Source of the DNA: JBOFCO01 sp051646105
Lineage (GTDB): Bacteria > Pseudomonadota > Alphaproteobacteria > Rhodobacterales > Rhodobacteraceae
Direction: 5' to 3'
Assembly (NCBI GenBank): GCA_051646105.1
Contig: JBOFCO010000186.1
Location: 1 to 9,184 of the forward strand
Length of the DNA: 9,184 nucleotides
The translations under genes were made by a program, and so were the position numbers. The notes under the pieces were generated by a model. That model ran no database searches. It was not told the DNA's origin and saw only the letters and a program-made list of their open reading frames with translations. Shown in pieces: positions 1 through 6,231 of this stretch; within the stretch, counting starts at the first letter, position 1, and each line of letters opens with the position of its first letter.

Positions 1-71
1 AGCGTCAGGGCAGGGCGTTCGGCATAAACCGAACCATCCACCGGCGAAATGCACTGGATTGTCTTTGTCAT
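1..71 (-). CDS. Aldehyde dehydrogenase family protein, N-terminal fragment (cut by window edge)
   Basis: Only the first 23 codons are in the window; the gene continues past the left edge. The visible N-terminus contains ISPVDGSVYAERP, the opening found in NAD(P)-dependent aldehyde dehydrogenases of the PuuC/BetB type, where a 'nP.dG....r' stretch precedes the cofactor domain. No catalytic Cys or Glu can be seen, so the family call rests on this short opening and on context. The ATG at 71 is 20 bases after the stop of the glutamine-synthetase-like gene, with a GGGG purine run (77-80) five bases upstream as ribosome binding site. Next to a PuuA-like ligase, the likely job is oxidising a gamma-glutamyl-aminoaldehyde to the acid in the cytoplasm. 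That role is inferred. Confidence 0.65.
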   Translation of the reverse strand, partial: MTKTIQCISPVDGSVYAERPALT

Positions 72-91
72 ATCATCCCCATCGGCGCCGT

Positions 92-1456
92 TCAGGCGCG
101 CTCGAACCCGCGTGCCACTTCCCAGTCGGTCACGACACGGTTCTGTTCCTCGATCTCCCACCGTGCGGCGCGGGTGTAATGCTCGATCACCTCTGGCCCC
201 ATGGCGGTTTTCAGCATGTCGGACGCGGCCATGAGATCGGCAGCCTCGCCCAGCGTCTTGGGCACCTCGCGCACCGGTCCCGCATGATAGATGTCGCCGG
301 TCACTGCCGGTTCCAGCTTCAGCTTGCGTTCCACCCCGTCAAGTCCCGCCGCCAGCAGTGCAGCCATGGCCAGATAGGGGTTCAGGTCGGCCCCGCCGAT
401 GCGGCATTCGACGCGGATACCCTTGGTCCCCTCGCCGCAGACGCGGAATCCCGCCGTGCGATTGTCCAGGCTCCACACCGCCTTGGTGGGGGCGAACAGC
501 CCGACCACAAAGCGCTTGTAGCTGTTCACGTAGGGCGCCAGGAAATAGGTGATCGCGCGGGCATGTTCGAGCTGACCGGCAATATAGCTTTTCATCAGGT
601 CGGAAAGCCCGTGATCGGCCTTGTCGTCAAGGAAAGCGTTCTTGCCGCCCTTCCACAGCGACTGGTGCACATGGCTGGAAGACCCGGCGCGGCGGTGATC
701 GTATTTTGCCATGAAGGTCACGGCGCGGCCCTGCTGGTGGCAGATTTCCTTGACCCCGTTCTTGACGATGGAATGCATGTCCGCCGTGTCCAGCGCGTCG
801 GAATATTTGACGTTGATCTCCTCCTGTCCAGCCTCGGCCTCTCCCTTGGAATTCTCGACGGGGATGCCTGCATCATAAAGTCCGTTACGGATCGCGCGCA
901 TCACCCCTTCTTCCTTGGATGTCGCGTAGATCGCGTAATCGGCATTGTGCCGCCCCAGCGTCTGCATGTTGCGATAGCCCGCATCGTTCAGCGCATCAAA
1001 GCCCTGTTCGAACAGGAAGAATTCAAGTTCGGTGGCCATGTAGGGTTTGAACCCCATCGCTTCGGCCCGGGCAATCTGGCGTTTCAGCATGGCGCGGGGG
1101 GAATGTGGCACCTCGGCATGGGTGTGGTGATCCAGCAGGTCGCAGATCACCAGCGCCGTGGCCGGCAGCCACGGGATGCGGCGCAGCGTCGAAAGATCGG
1201 GCTTCATCACATAGTCGCCATAGCCCGCTGCCCAGCTTGTGGCGCGGTAGCCCTGCACGGTTGTCATGTCCAGATCGGTGGCCAGCAGGTAGTTGCAGCA
1301 ATGCGTTTCCTCATACCCGCTGTCGAGGAAATGCTGCGCGTGAAAGCGCTTGCCCATCAGGCGGCCCTGCATGTCGATGATGCAGGTCAGCACCGTGTCG
1401 ATTTCACCGGCGGCGACGGCCTTTTTCAGCGCGTCAAAGGTCAGATTTGCGGGCAT
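92..1456 (-). CDS. Glutamine synthetase family protein, probable gamma-glutamyl-amine (PuuA-like) ligase
   Basis: A 454-residue GS-fold enzyme, the normal length for this family. Motifs in order: DMQGRLMGKRF (28-38, beta-Grasp N-domain), ATELEFFLFE (141-150, metal-binding glutamates), GQEEINVKYSDAL (210-222), AGSSSHVHQSLW (257-268, with the ATP/metal-site His262), NSYKRF (311-316, glutamate-binding Arg315), NRTAGFRV (332-339) and ECRIGGADLNPYL (350-362). Known relatives join glutamate to amines (PuuA with putrescine, IpuC with isopropylamine) using ATP. Its place between a TRAP binding protein and an aldehyde dehydrogenase favours amine catabolism over ammonia assimilation. The start at 1456 was chosen because GGGAGGGG lies just upstream; an open frame continues to 1663 but runs inside dctP. 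The amine substrate cannot be read from the sequence. Confidence 0.88.
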   Translation of the reverse strand: MPANLTFDALKKAVAAGEIDTVLTCIIDMQGRLMGKRFHAQHFLDSGYEETHCCNYLLATDLDMTTVQGYRATSWAAGYGDYVMKPDLSTLRRIPWLPATALVICDLLDHHTHAEVPHSPRAMLKRQIARAEAMGFKPYMATELEFFLFEQGFDALNDAGYRNMQTLGRHNADYAIYATSKEEGVMRAIRNGLYDAGIPVENSKGEAEAGQEEINVKYSDALDTADMHSIVKNGVKEICHQQGRAVTFMAKYDHRRAGSSSHVHQSLWKGGKNAFLDDKADHGLSDLMKSYIAGQLEHARAITYFLAPYVNSYKRFVVGLFAPTKAVWSLDNRTAGFRVCGEGTKGIRVECRIGGADLNPYLAMAALLAAGLDGVERKLKLEPAVTGDIYHAGPVREVPKTLGEAADLMAASDMLKTAMGPEVIEHYTRAARWEIEEQNRVVTDWEVARGFERA

Positions 1457-1480
1457 CCATGCCCCTCCCTTCGATCGTTC

Positions 1481-1506
1481 CGGGCGCGACCGTGTGGCCG
1501 CGCCCG
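1481..1506 (-). other. Strong intercistronic hairpin between dctP and the GS-like gene
   Basis: CGGGCGCG (1481-1488) and CGCGCCCG (1499-1506) form a perfect 8-bp GC-only stem. The 10-base loop can close further by two GC pairs around a GTGT tetraloop. It lies in the 65-base gap after the dctP stop. On the operon strand no T-tract follows, so it does not look like an intrinsic terminator. Hairpins after a binding-protein gene are known in other transporter operons to protect the upstream mRNA from 3' decay, which raises binding-protein yield; that role is inferred here. Confidence 0.6.
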
Positions 1507-1521
1507 CTGTTTTGGTCCGGC

Positions 1522-2559
1522 TTAGCTGTAGCGGTAGGGTTTGCCAGCCTTCACCATGGTTTCGTTGTATTGTTTGATGATGCCGACAACCTTGGCCTTG
1601 ATCTCGGATTCCGCCGCGATCTCGTCCCAGAATTTGGCGGCCTCTGTCTCCACCGTCGCCCATTCCTCGTCGCTGATCGAGGTCAGTTTGGTATCGGCAC
1701 CTTCGACCCGCAGACGCGCCTCGCCCGCCCAGTACCAGTGCTGACGGTAGTAGTGCGACTGCTCAAAGCAGGTTTCCAGCAGCTTTTGCAGATGCGGCGG
1801 CACTTCGTTCCAGCGGTCCATGTTGGCAAAGAAATGCCCGATCCACGCGCCCGAGATGTTGTTGGTCAGGAAGTTGGGCGCAGATTTTGCCCAGGACGCG
1901 GTGTAGACCTCGGTGATGCCGGACCAAGCCACGCCATCCAGTTCGCCGGTTTGCAGCGCGATCTCGATGTCTTCCCATGGCAGGGTGACGGGCACCACGC
2001 CGAAGCGGGCCAGGAAGCGTCCGGCGGTGGGGAAGGTGAAAACCCGCTTGCCCTCAAGGTCTTTCAGCGTCGTGACCGGATCCTTCATCGAGAAATGGCA
2101 GGGATCCCATGACCCGGCCGAGATGTGCTTGACCCCGACCTTGGCATATTCTTCTTCCCAGATTTGCTTCAGGCCGTAGTGGTTGAACAGCGCTGGCACA
2201 TCCAGCGAATAGCGCAACGCCAGCGGGAAATAGCCCCCGAACACCGTCACCTCGGTCGGGCTGGCCATGCTGTCGTCGTCGGACTGCACCGCGTCGATGG
2301 TGCCCGTCTGCATCGCGCGGAACAGTTCCGCCGTCGGCACAAGCTGATCGGCGAAGAACAGTTCGATTTCCATCTGGCCGTTGGCGATGGTGTTGAATGC
2401 CTCGACTGCCGGGGCAATAACCTCGGCACCGAGCGCTGCCCCTGCATAGGTTTGCAGGCGCCATTTGATCGGGGCCTGTGCCCGGACGGCGGGCGCGGCA
2501 AGGGCTGTGGCGCCAGCGGCCAGCACGCCCGTGGTCAGGAATTTCCGTCTTGTCGTCAT
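1522..2559 (-). CDS. TRAP transporter periplasmic solute-binding protein (DctP/TakP-type), Tat-exported
   Basis: A 345-residue extracytoplasmic binding protein that delivers its ligand to the adjacent DctQ/DctM permeases. The N-terminus has a twin-arginine signal (TTRRKFLTTG, 2-11), an Ala/Leu-rich stretch and a cleavage-like AVRAQA (24-29), so export of the folded protein by Tat is likely. The family pattern is clear: LFFADQLVPTAELFRAMQTG (67-86), the helix around GRFLARFGVVPV (180-191), ALQTGELDGVAW (201-212) and the aromatic YYRQHWYW (270-277). Aligned by eye with TakP-like proteins, the usual ligand-binding Arg falls on Phe174 (KRVFTFP). ATG 2559 was chosen over GTG 2562 because AAGGAGA (2566-2572) sits 7 bases from it. 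The 47-base gap from dctM has only a small CCCC/GGGG hairpin (2584-2596). The substrate is unknown; an amine is inferred from the neighbours. Confidence 0.92.
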   Translation of the reverse strand: MTTRRKFLTTGVLAAGATALAAPAVRAQAPIKWRLQTYAGAALGAEVIAPAVEAFNTIANGQMEIELFFADQLVPTAELFRAMQTGTIDAVQSDDDSMASPTEVTVFGGYFPLALRYSLDVPALFNHYGLKQIWEEEYAKVGVKHISAGSWDPCHFSMKDPVTTLKDLEGKRVFTFPTAGRFLARFGVVPVTLPWEDIEIALQTGELDGVAWSGITEVYTASWAKSAPNFLTNNISGAWIGHFFANMDRWNEVPPHLQKLLETCFEQSHYYRQHWYWAGEARLRVEGADTKLTSISDEEWATVETEAAKFWDEIAAESEIKAKVVGIIKQYNETMVKAGKPYRYS

Positions 2560-2606
2560 CACTCATCTCCTTGTTGCGGCTTGCCCCGTTCTGGGGTCTT
2601 CGGTTT

Positions 2607-3929
2607 TCAGGGATAGATGCGCTCCGGCAGCCATAGCGCAATCTGCGGAAAGAGCATCACCATGACCAGCGTCAGGATCATCACCAGAACGAATGGGAAG
2701 ACCGAACGATAGATCATCGGCAGCGTGAAGTCCGGCGGCGCCATGGCGCGCATCAGGAACAGGTTATACCCGAAGGGTGGGGTCAGATAGGCGATCTGGC
2801 AGGTGATCGTGTAAAGGATGCCATACCAGATCAGGTCAAAGCCCAGCGCATTGGCAAGGCCCACATAGATCGGTGCGACGATCACCAGCATGGCGGTGTC
2901 GTCCAGAAACATGCCCATGACCAGGAACGAAAGCTGCATAAGGATCAGCACTTCCCACGGGCCAAGCCCCATGTCCTTGACGAAAAAGTTCTCGATCGCG
3001 CGGCCCGCGCCCAAGCCGTCGAAAACAGCACCGAAAGACAGTGCCGCCATGATGATCAGCATGAACATGCAGGTGATCGCCAAGGTGTTACGGGTGGCCA
3101 CCTCGAACACATCACGGGTGAAGCGGCCCTTGATCAGCGCGGCGACGACTGTTGTCAGCGCCCCGATGACCGAAGCTTCGGTCAGGCTGGCCTTGCCCAG
3201 CAGAAAGGGGATCATCATCGCGGCAAAGATGATCAGGGGCAGCACGCCCGCCCGCAGCAGGGCGAAGCGTTCGGCCCAGGTTATCTCGGCGCGTTCGGCG
3301 GCGCCCATCGCGGGGGCGAGCGACGGATTCAGCAGGCAGCGGATCATGATATACAAGACGAACAGCGTCGCCATCAGCAGGCCCGGCATCACGCCCGCCA
3401 GCCACAGTTCGGAAACCGGCTGCTTGGCGATCTGCGCGTAAAGCACAAGCACCACGGATGGCGGGATCAGGATGCCAAGGCTCGACCCACCCTGGATCAC
3501 GCCGGAAATCATCAGCTTGTCATAATTGCGCCGTACCAGTTCCGGCAGGGCAATCGTGGCGCCAATGGCCATGCCTGCGACCGAAAGCCCGTTCATCGCG
3601 GAAATCATCACCATCAGAAGAATGGTGCCCACTGCCAGCCCGCCGGGCAATGGCCCGAACCAGACATGAAACATGCGATACAGATCATCGGCCAGCCGCG
3701 CCTCTGACATCACATAGCCCATGAAGACAAACATCGGCAGCGTCAGCAGTGCGTTCCATTTCATCAGCTTCATGACGGCGGAAAAGCCCATATCTGATCC
3801 GCCAGGACCCCACAGAGCCAGCGCCGCAACCACGGCGACAAAGCCGATCGCGCCGAACACACGCTGGCCGGTCAGCATCATCAGCAGCATGGTCGAGAAC
3901 ATCAGAAGAGCGATCATCTCGTAAGACAT
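2607..3929 (-). CDS. dctM: TRAP transporter large permease (DctM-type)
   Basis: A 440-residue, very hydrophobic inner-membrane protein of normal DctM length with about a dozen membrane segments. It carries the typical DctM signatures: LTLPMFVFMGYVMSEA (62-77), MISAMNGLSVAGMAIG (108-123), GGSSLGILIPPSVVLVLYA (147-165), FLDDTAMLVIVAPIY (341-355) and YLTPPFGYNLFLM (381-393). The family couples substrate entry to a sodium gradient, without ATP. The start at 3929 overlaps the dctQ stop by one base (TGATG), and GGGGAG lies nine bases upstream inside dctQ, which indicates translational coupling. An open frame reaches back to 4160 but that part lies inside dctQ and is not membrane-like. The symbol denotes the family only. 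Confidence 0.95.
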   Translation of the reverse strand: MSYEMIALLMFSTMLLMMLTGQRVFGAIGFVAVVAALALWGPGGSDMGFSAVMKLMKWNALLTLPMFVFMGYVMSEARLADDLYRMFHVWFGPLPGGLAVGTILLMVMISAMNGLSVAGMAIGATIALPELVRRNYDKLMISGVIQGGSSLGILIPPSVVLVLYAQIAKQPVSELWLAGVMPGLLMATLFVLYIMIRCLLNPSLAPAMGAAERAEITWAERFALLRAGVLPLIIFAAMMIPFLLGKASLTEASVIGALTTVVAALIKGRFTRDVFEVATRNTLAITCMFMLIIMAALSFGAVFDGLGAGRAIENFFVKDMGLGPWEVLILMQLSFLVMGMFLDDTAMLVIVAPIYVGLANALGFDLIWYGILYTITCQIAYLTPPFGYNLFLMRAMAPPDFTLPMIYRSVFPFVLVMILTLVMVMLFPQIALWLPERIYP

Positions 3930-4435
3930 CAGACCGTCTCCCCGCGCAGCACGGCGATGTCGCGGATCAGATGACACAGTGCCTGCAGGATCATCAGCAC
4001 GAAGCTGAAGCAGATGATAAGCTTGATTGGCCACAGATAGGGGCGCCAGGCCGATGGGGCGCGTTCGCCAACCTCGAACGAATAAATCGTGCTGCCGATC
4101 CCGCCGTAAAGCATTACGCCAAGGTAGAAGAGCAGCACAAAGATGGTGAAGACATCCCACAGTGCCTGCCTGCGCGGCGTCTGGCGGGCGTAAAGCAGAT
4201 CCATCCTTACGTTACTGCCCAGTTGCAGCGAATAGGGTGCCCCCAGCATGTAATAGGCCACCAGCGTGAACTGCGCCATTTCCAGCGTCCAGAGCGAGGG
4301 AACCTTGATGATCTTTGTGACGGAAGACCAGATCAGGACCGCCATCATTGCGAAAAGCAGATACATGGCAAAGCGACCGACGCGGTAATTGAACCGCTCG
4401 ACCACACGCAGGAATGTCAGCGACCACTCAGGCAT
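3929..4435 (-). CDS. dctQ: TRAP transporter small permease (DctQ-type)
   Basis: A 168-residue protein with four predicted membrane helices (about 22-39, 52-70, 93-113 and 134-155), the standard DctQ topology. Between helices 2 and 3 it has NVRMDLLY (75-82), matching the 'hvrvDll' motif of the family. DctQ pairs with DctM and is needed for transport. ATG 4435 is preferred over the upstream TTG at 4450 because GGAGGGG lies a few bases before it. The first 8 bases overlap the 3' end of the amidohydrolase gene (ATGCCTGA), so the two are probably translated together. The gene order is Q-M-P, with the binding protein last. The symbol denotes the family only. Confidence 0.93.
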   Translation of the reverse strand: MPEWSLTFLRVVERFNYRVGRFAMYLLFAMMAVLIWSSVTKIIKVPSLWTLEMAQFTLVAYYMLGAPYSLQLGSNVRMDLLYARQTPRRQALWDVFTIFVLLFYLGVMLYGGIGSTIYSFEVGERAPSAWRPYLWPIKLIICFSFVLMILQALCHLIRDIAVLRGETV

Positions 4436-5222
4436 TGCGCCCCTCCGCAAGTTCCGGTCCTTTCAACACCTGCGTGACCGCTGTGCTTATGGCTGGGGCG
4501 AGCAGGTCGGCGATACCGGCCACGGCCACCGCATCCCCCAGCAGATCGTTGCGCACTTCCAGCATCACGTTCGGCAACCCATAGGGCAGGGCGTGGCGAC
4601 GCAGCATGTGGGTCACATGATCGGCAGCGGAATAGGGGGCGTTCATTTCGGCATTGTAGCGCCGCGACGCCCGGACAAGTGGCAACAACCGTTCCGCAAG
4701 TTGCGCGTCGCTGTCGTGCAGAACGCCGATTTCTACGGCGCGGGGCGTGCCGAACCATACCGGCGTAAAGCTGTGCACTGTTACCACAGCCGTCGGTTGC
4801 CCGCGCGCAAGCCGCAGGGCGATCTGGCGGGCCATTTCCGCATGAAACGGCAGATAGACTGCCTCTACCCGTGCGGCACGCGCTGCCGGGGAAAGCCCGC
4901 TATTGCCCGGCACCACGTGCATCTCGCTTTTCGTCGTAATCGCATTGGGGGCATCGGGCGCACGGTTCAGATCATAGACCAGTCGCGATACCGTCGCCAT
5001 AACCGCTGTGGAGCGCAGCCGGCGGGCCAGTTCCCGCGTCAGCGCCTCTGCCCCCGGATCCCAGGCAATATGCGACTGGCGCTGTTCGTCTGAAAGACCG
5101 AGCGTCCCATATTCTTCTGGAATCGTGCTGCTGGCATGTTCACAAACCAGCAGGACCGGTCCTGGTGCATCGGCATCCAGAACACGGACAGAACTGGAAA
5201 ATGGCGCCTGTGCGGAACTCAT
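4428..5222 (-). CDS. N-formylglutamate amidohydrolase family protein (FGase, PF05013 type)
   Basis: A 264-residue cytoplasmic hydrolase. Family motifs are visible in order: LLVCEHASSTIPEEYG (24-39), HIAWDPGAEALTRELA (51-66), SRLVYDLNRAPDAPNAI (79-95), VTVHSFTPVWFGTPR (147-161) and NVMLEVRNDL (218-227). Glu28, His29, His51, Asp55, Arg80, His150 and Glu222 are likely active-site or ligand residues. Known members hydrolyse N-formyl-L-glutamate (HutG, histidine breakdown) or related N-acyl amides. No other hut gene is present. It heads the TRAP operon and overlaps dctQ by 8 bases, so its substrate probably derives from the imported compound. Next to a gamma-glutamyl ligase it could cleave a gamma-glutamyl amide; this is a hypothesis. 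ATG 5222 has only a weak GGAAG-like site upstream. Confidence 0.85.
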   Translation of the reverse strand: MSSAQAPFSSSVRVLDADAPGPVLLVCEHASSTIPEEYGTLGLSDEQRQSHIAWDPGAEALTRELARRLRSTAVMATVSRLVYDLNRAPDAPNAITTKSEMHVVPGNSGLSPAARAARVEAVYLPFHAEMARQIALRLARGQPTAVVTVHSFTPVWFGTPRAVEIGVLHDSDAQLAERLLPLVRASRRYNAEMNAPYSAADHVTHMLRRHALPYGLPNVMLEVRNDLLGDAVAVAGIADLLAPAISTAVTQVLKGPELAEGRNA

Positions 5223-5248
5223 CGCGGATCGAAAGCTTCCAAGTGTAG

Positions 5249-5293
5249 AATGATCAAACGGTCACGCCGGTTCTCGATTCTGTCAAGATCATT
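5249..5293. promoter_or_regulatory. Inverted repeat AATGATC / GATCATT, candidate operator
   Basis: AATGATC (5249-5255) and GATCATT (5287-5293) are perfect 7-base inverted arms separated by 31 bases. On the minus strand one arm ends directly before TTGACA and the other falls near the expected transcription start. That position would suit a repressor binding as a tetramer or two dimers. Seven bases can arise by chance, so confidence is low. Confidence 0.35.
5257..5286 (-). promoter_or_regulatory. Putative sigma-70 promoter of the amidohydrolase-TRAP-ligase operon
   Basis: On the minus strand a perfect -35 hexamer TTGACA covers 5286-5281. At 18 bases spacing the best -10 is ACCGTT (5262-5257), which is poor, so the promoter may be weak or activator-dependent. 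A start near 5250 would give a leader of about 30 bases before ATG 5222. Confidence 0.45.
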
Positions 5294-5318
5294 TCCATTT
5301 TCGATTTTTTGTTACAAT
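5290..5318 (+). promoter_or_regulatory. Putative promoter of the RpiR-family regulator
   Basis: TACAAT (5313-5318) is a good -10. The position 17 bases upstream is CATTTC (5290-5295), a weak -35 that coincides with the motif shared by both intergenic regions. A regulator bound there would control its own gene. The expected start near 5325 leaves a leader of about 34 bases. Confidence 0.4.
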
Positions 5319-5358
5319 CTTTACGAAAGCTGTTTGTCCATTTCCTGTGCGAGGCGAC

Positions 5359-6231
5359 ATGATCGACGCTCCCCCCACTACAGAGCAGCGCCTTCGCGGG
5401 GCCTATGCTTCGCTGACCCGGACCGAAAGACAGCTTGCCGACCACATGCTGCGGCACTATCCGGTGGCGGCCCTTGCCTCGATAACCGCGCTCGCGAAAG
5501 CGGCCGATGTTTCCACACCGACAGTCGTCAGGCTGGTGCAAAAGGTTGGCTACAAGGGCTATCCCGATTTTCAGGGAGCCCTGCGATCCGAGCTTGAGGA
5601 ACGGCTGACAACACCGCTGGCCAAGCATGACCGTTGGTCCACGGATGTGCCCGATGGCCACGTGCTGAACAGGTTTGCGGATGCGGTGGTGGCCAATCTT
5701 CAGGCGACATTGGCGCAGGTCGACCATGCCGAGTTTGATGCGATCTGTGCGGCGCTGGCCGATACAACGCGCAATGTCCATGCGCTGGGCGGGCGGATCA
5801 CCCATGCCATGGCGGATTACCTTGTCACCCATCTGAAGGTCATGCGTCCCGGCGTGACGCTGCTTTCGGATGCCTCAAGCACCTGGCCGCCCGCGCTGCT
5901 GGATATCCGGTCGGGCGATCTTGTCGTGGCCTTCGATATCCGGCGCTATGAAAATTCGGTGCTGAGCGTTCTGGAGCTTGCGGTAGAGCAGGGGGCGGAA
6001 GTTATCCTGTTGACAGATCAATGGATTTCGCCCGCCGCAAGCCTGGCCCGTCACCGCATTTCCTGCCATGTCGAGGCACCCTCTGCCTGGGATTCAACTG
6101 TCACGCTTCAGGTGATGGTCGAAACCCTTCTGGCCGGAATACAGGCGCTGATCTGGGATGAAACGCAGACGCGCATGAAACGTCTGGAAGGGCTTTACGA
6201 ACGCTCGCGTCTGTTCCGCCGCAGCCGCTGA
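5359..6231 (+). CDS. MurR/RpiR-family transcriptional regulator (HTH + SIS domains)
   Basis: A 290-residue DNA-binding regulator. Residues 7-75 form the HTH_6 domain, with SLTRTERQLADHML (18-31) and the recognition segment VSTPTVVRLVQKVGYKGYPD (51-70) typical of RpiR proteins. The rest resembles a SIS sensor domain: NVHALGGRITHAMADYLVTH, then a segment ending in LLS, then SGDLVVAFDIRRYE and EVILLTD. The usual small-residue/serine sugar-phosphate loop reads GGRITHA, so the ligand may not be a sugar phosphate. The ATG at 5359 is preferred over GTG 5347 because GAGG (5351-5354) precedes it, although spacing is short. It is divergent from the TRAP operon and convergent with the SDR operon; its TGA is immediately followed by the neighbour's stop. 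It probably controls the TRAP operon and itself, and perhaps the SDR operon too. Confidence 0.9.
   Translation: MIDAPPTTEQRLRGAYASLTRTERQLADHMLRHYPVAALASITALAKAADVSTPTVVRLVQKVGYKGYPDFQGALRSELEERLTTPLAKHDRWSTDVPDGHVLNRFADAVVANLQATLAQVDHAEFDAICAALADTTRNVHALGGRITHAMADYLVTHLKVMRPGVTLLSDASSTWPPALLDIRSGDLVVAFDIRRYENSVLSVLELAVEQGAEVILLTDQWISPAASLARHRISCHVEAPSAWDSTVTLQVMVETLLAGIQALIWDETQTRMKRLEGLYERSRLFRRSR

Larger units (their letters stand above)
5223..5358. promoter_or_regulatory. Divergent regulatory region between the amine/TRAP operon and the RpiR-family gene
   Basis: This 136-base stretch is AT-richer than its surroundings and separates two divergent units. It holds a perfect TTGACA for the leftward operon, a TACAAT for the rightward regulator gene, an AATGATC/GATCATT inverted repeat around the leftward promoter core, CATTTCC at 5290-5296 and 5339-5345, and an 8-base direct repeat CGAAAGCT at 5230-5237 and 5324-5331. 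The arrangement is typical of a local regulator controlling itself and the neighbouring operon. The operator itself is not proven. Confidence 0.75.

Noticed and set aside
1481..1506. Rho-independent terminator between dctP and the ligase gene
   Set aside because: On the transcribed minus strand the stem is followed by GAACGATCG, not by a T-tract, and the downstream genes fit the same operon.
59..1525. Long plus-strand open frame (488 codons) opposite the GS-like gene
   Set aside because: It is the antisense shadow of a GC-rich gene. The minus frame has full glutamine synthetase motifs, while the plus frame gives a low-complexity His/Gly/Arg-rich product with no ribosome binding site.
1457..1663. 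Upstream extension of the GS-like gene into dctP
   Set aside because: The extra 69 codons lie within dctP and show no family similarity; the ATG at 1456 has a strong ribosome binding site.
2125..2616. Plus-strand open frame of 163 codons opposite dctP
   Set aside because: It is opposite a well-supported gene and its product has no recognisable domain.
3930..4160. N-terminal extension of the large permease
   Set aside because: The frame crosses dctQ, is not membrane-like, and the start at 3929 overlaps the dctQ stop as expected for coupled TRAP genes.
4389..5093. Plus-strand open frame of 234 codons opposite the amidohydrolase
   Set aside because: The minus-strand gene carries conserved FGase motifs; the plus product is His/Arg-rich with no motif.
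5230..5331. Direct repeat CGAAAGCT at both ends of the divergent region as operators
   Set aside because: Eight bases at a 94-base distance can easily occur by chance and the copies are not symmetric; it is noted in the regulatory region entry only.
5254..5832. Minus-strand open frame of 192 codons across the divergent promoter region
   Set aside because: It crosses both promoters and lies antisense to the HTH domain of the regulator; its product has no recognisable domain.
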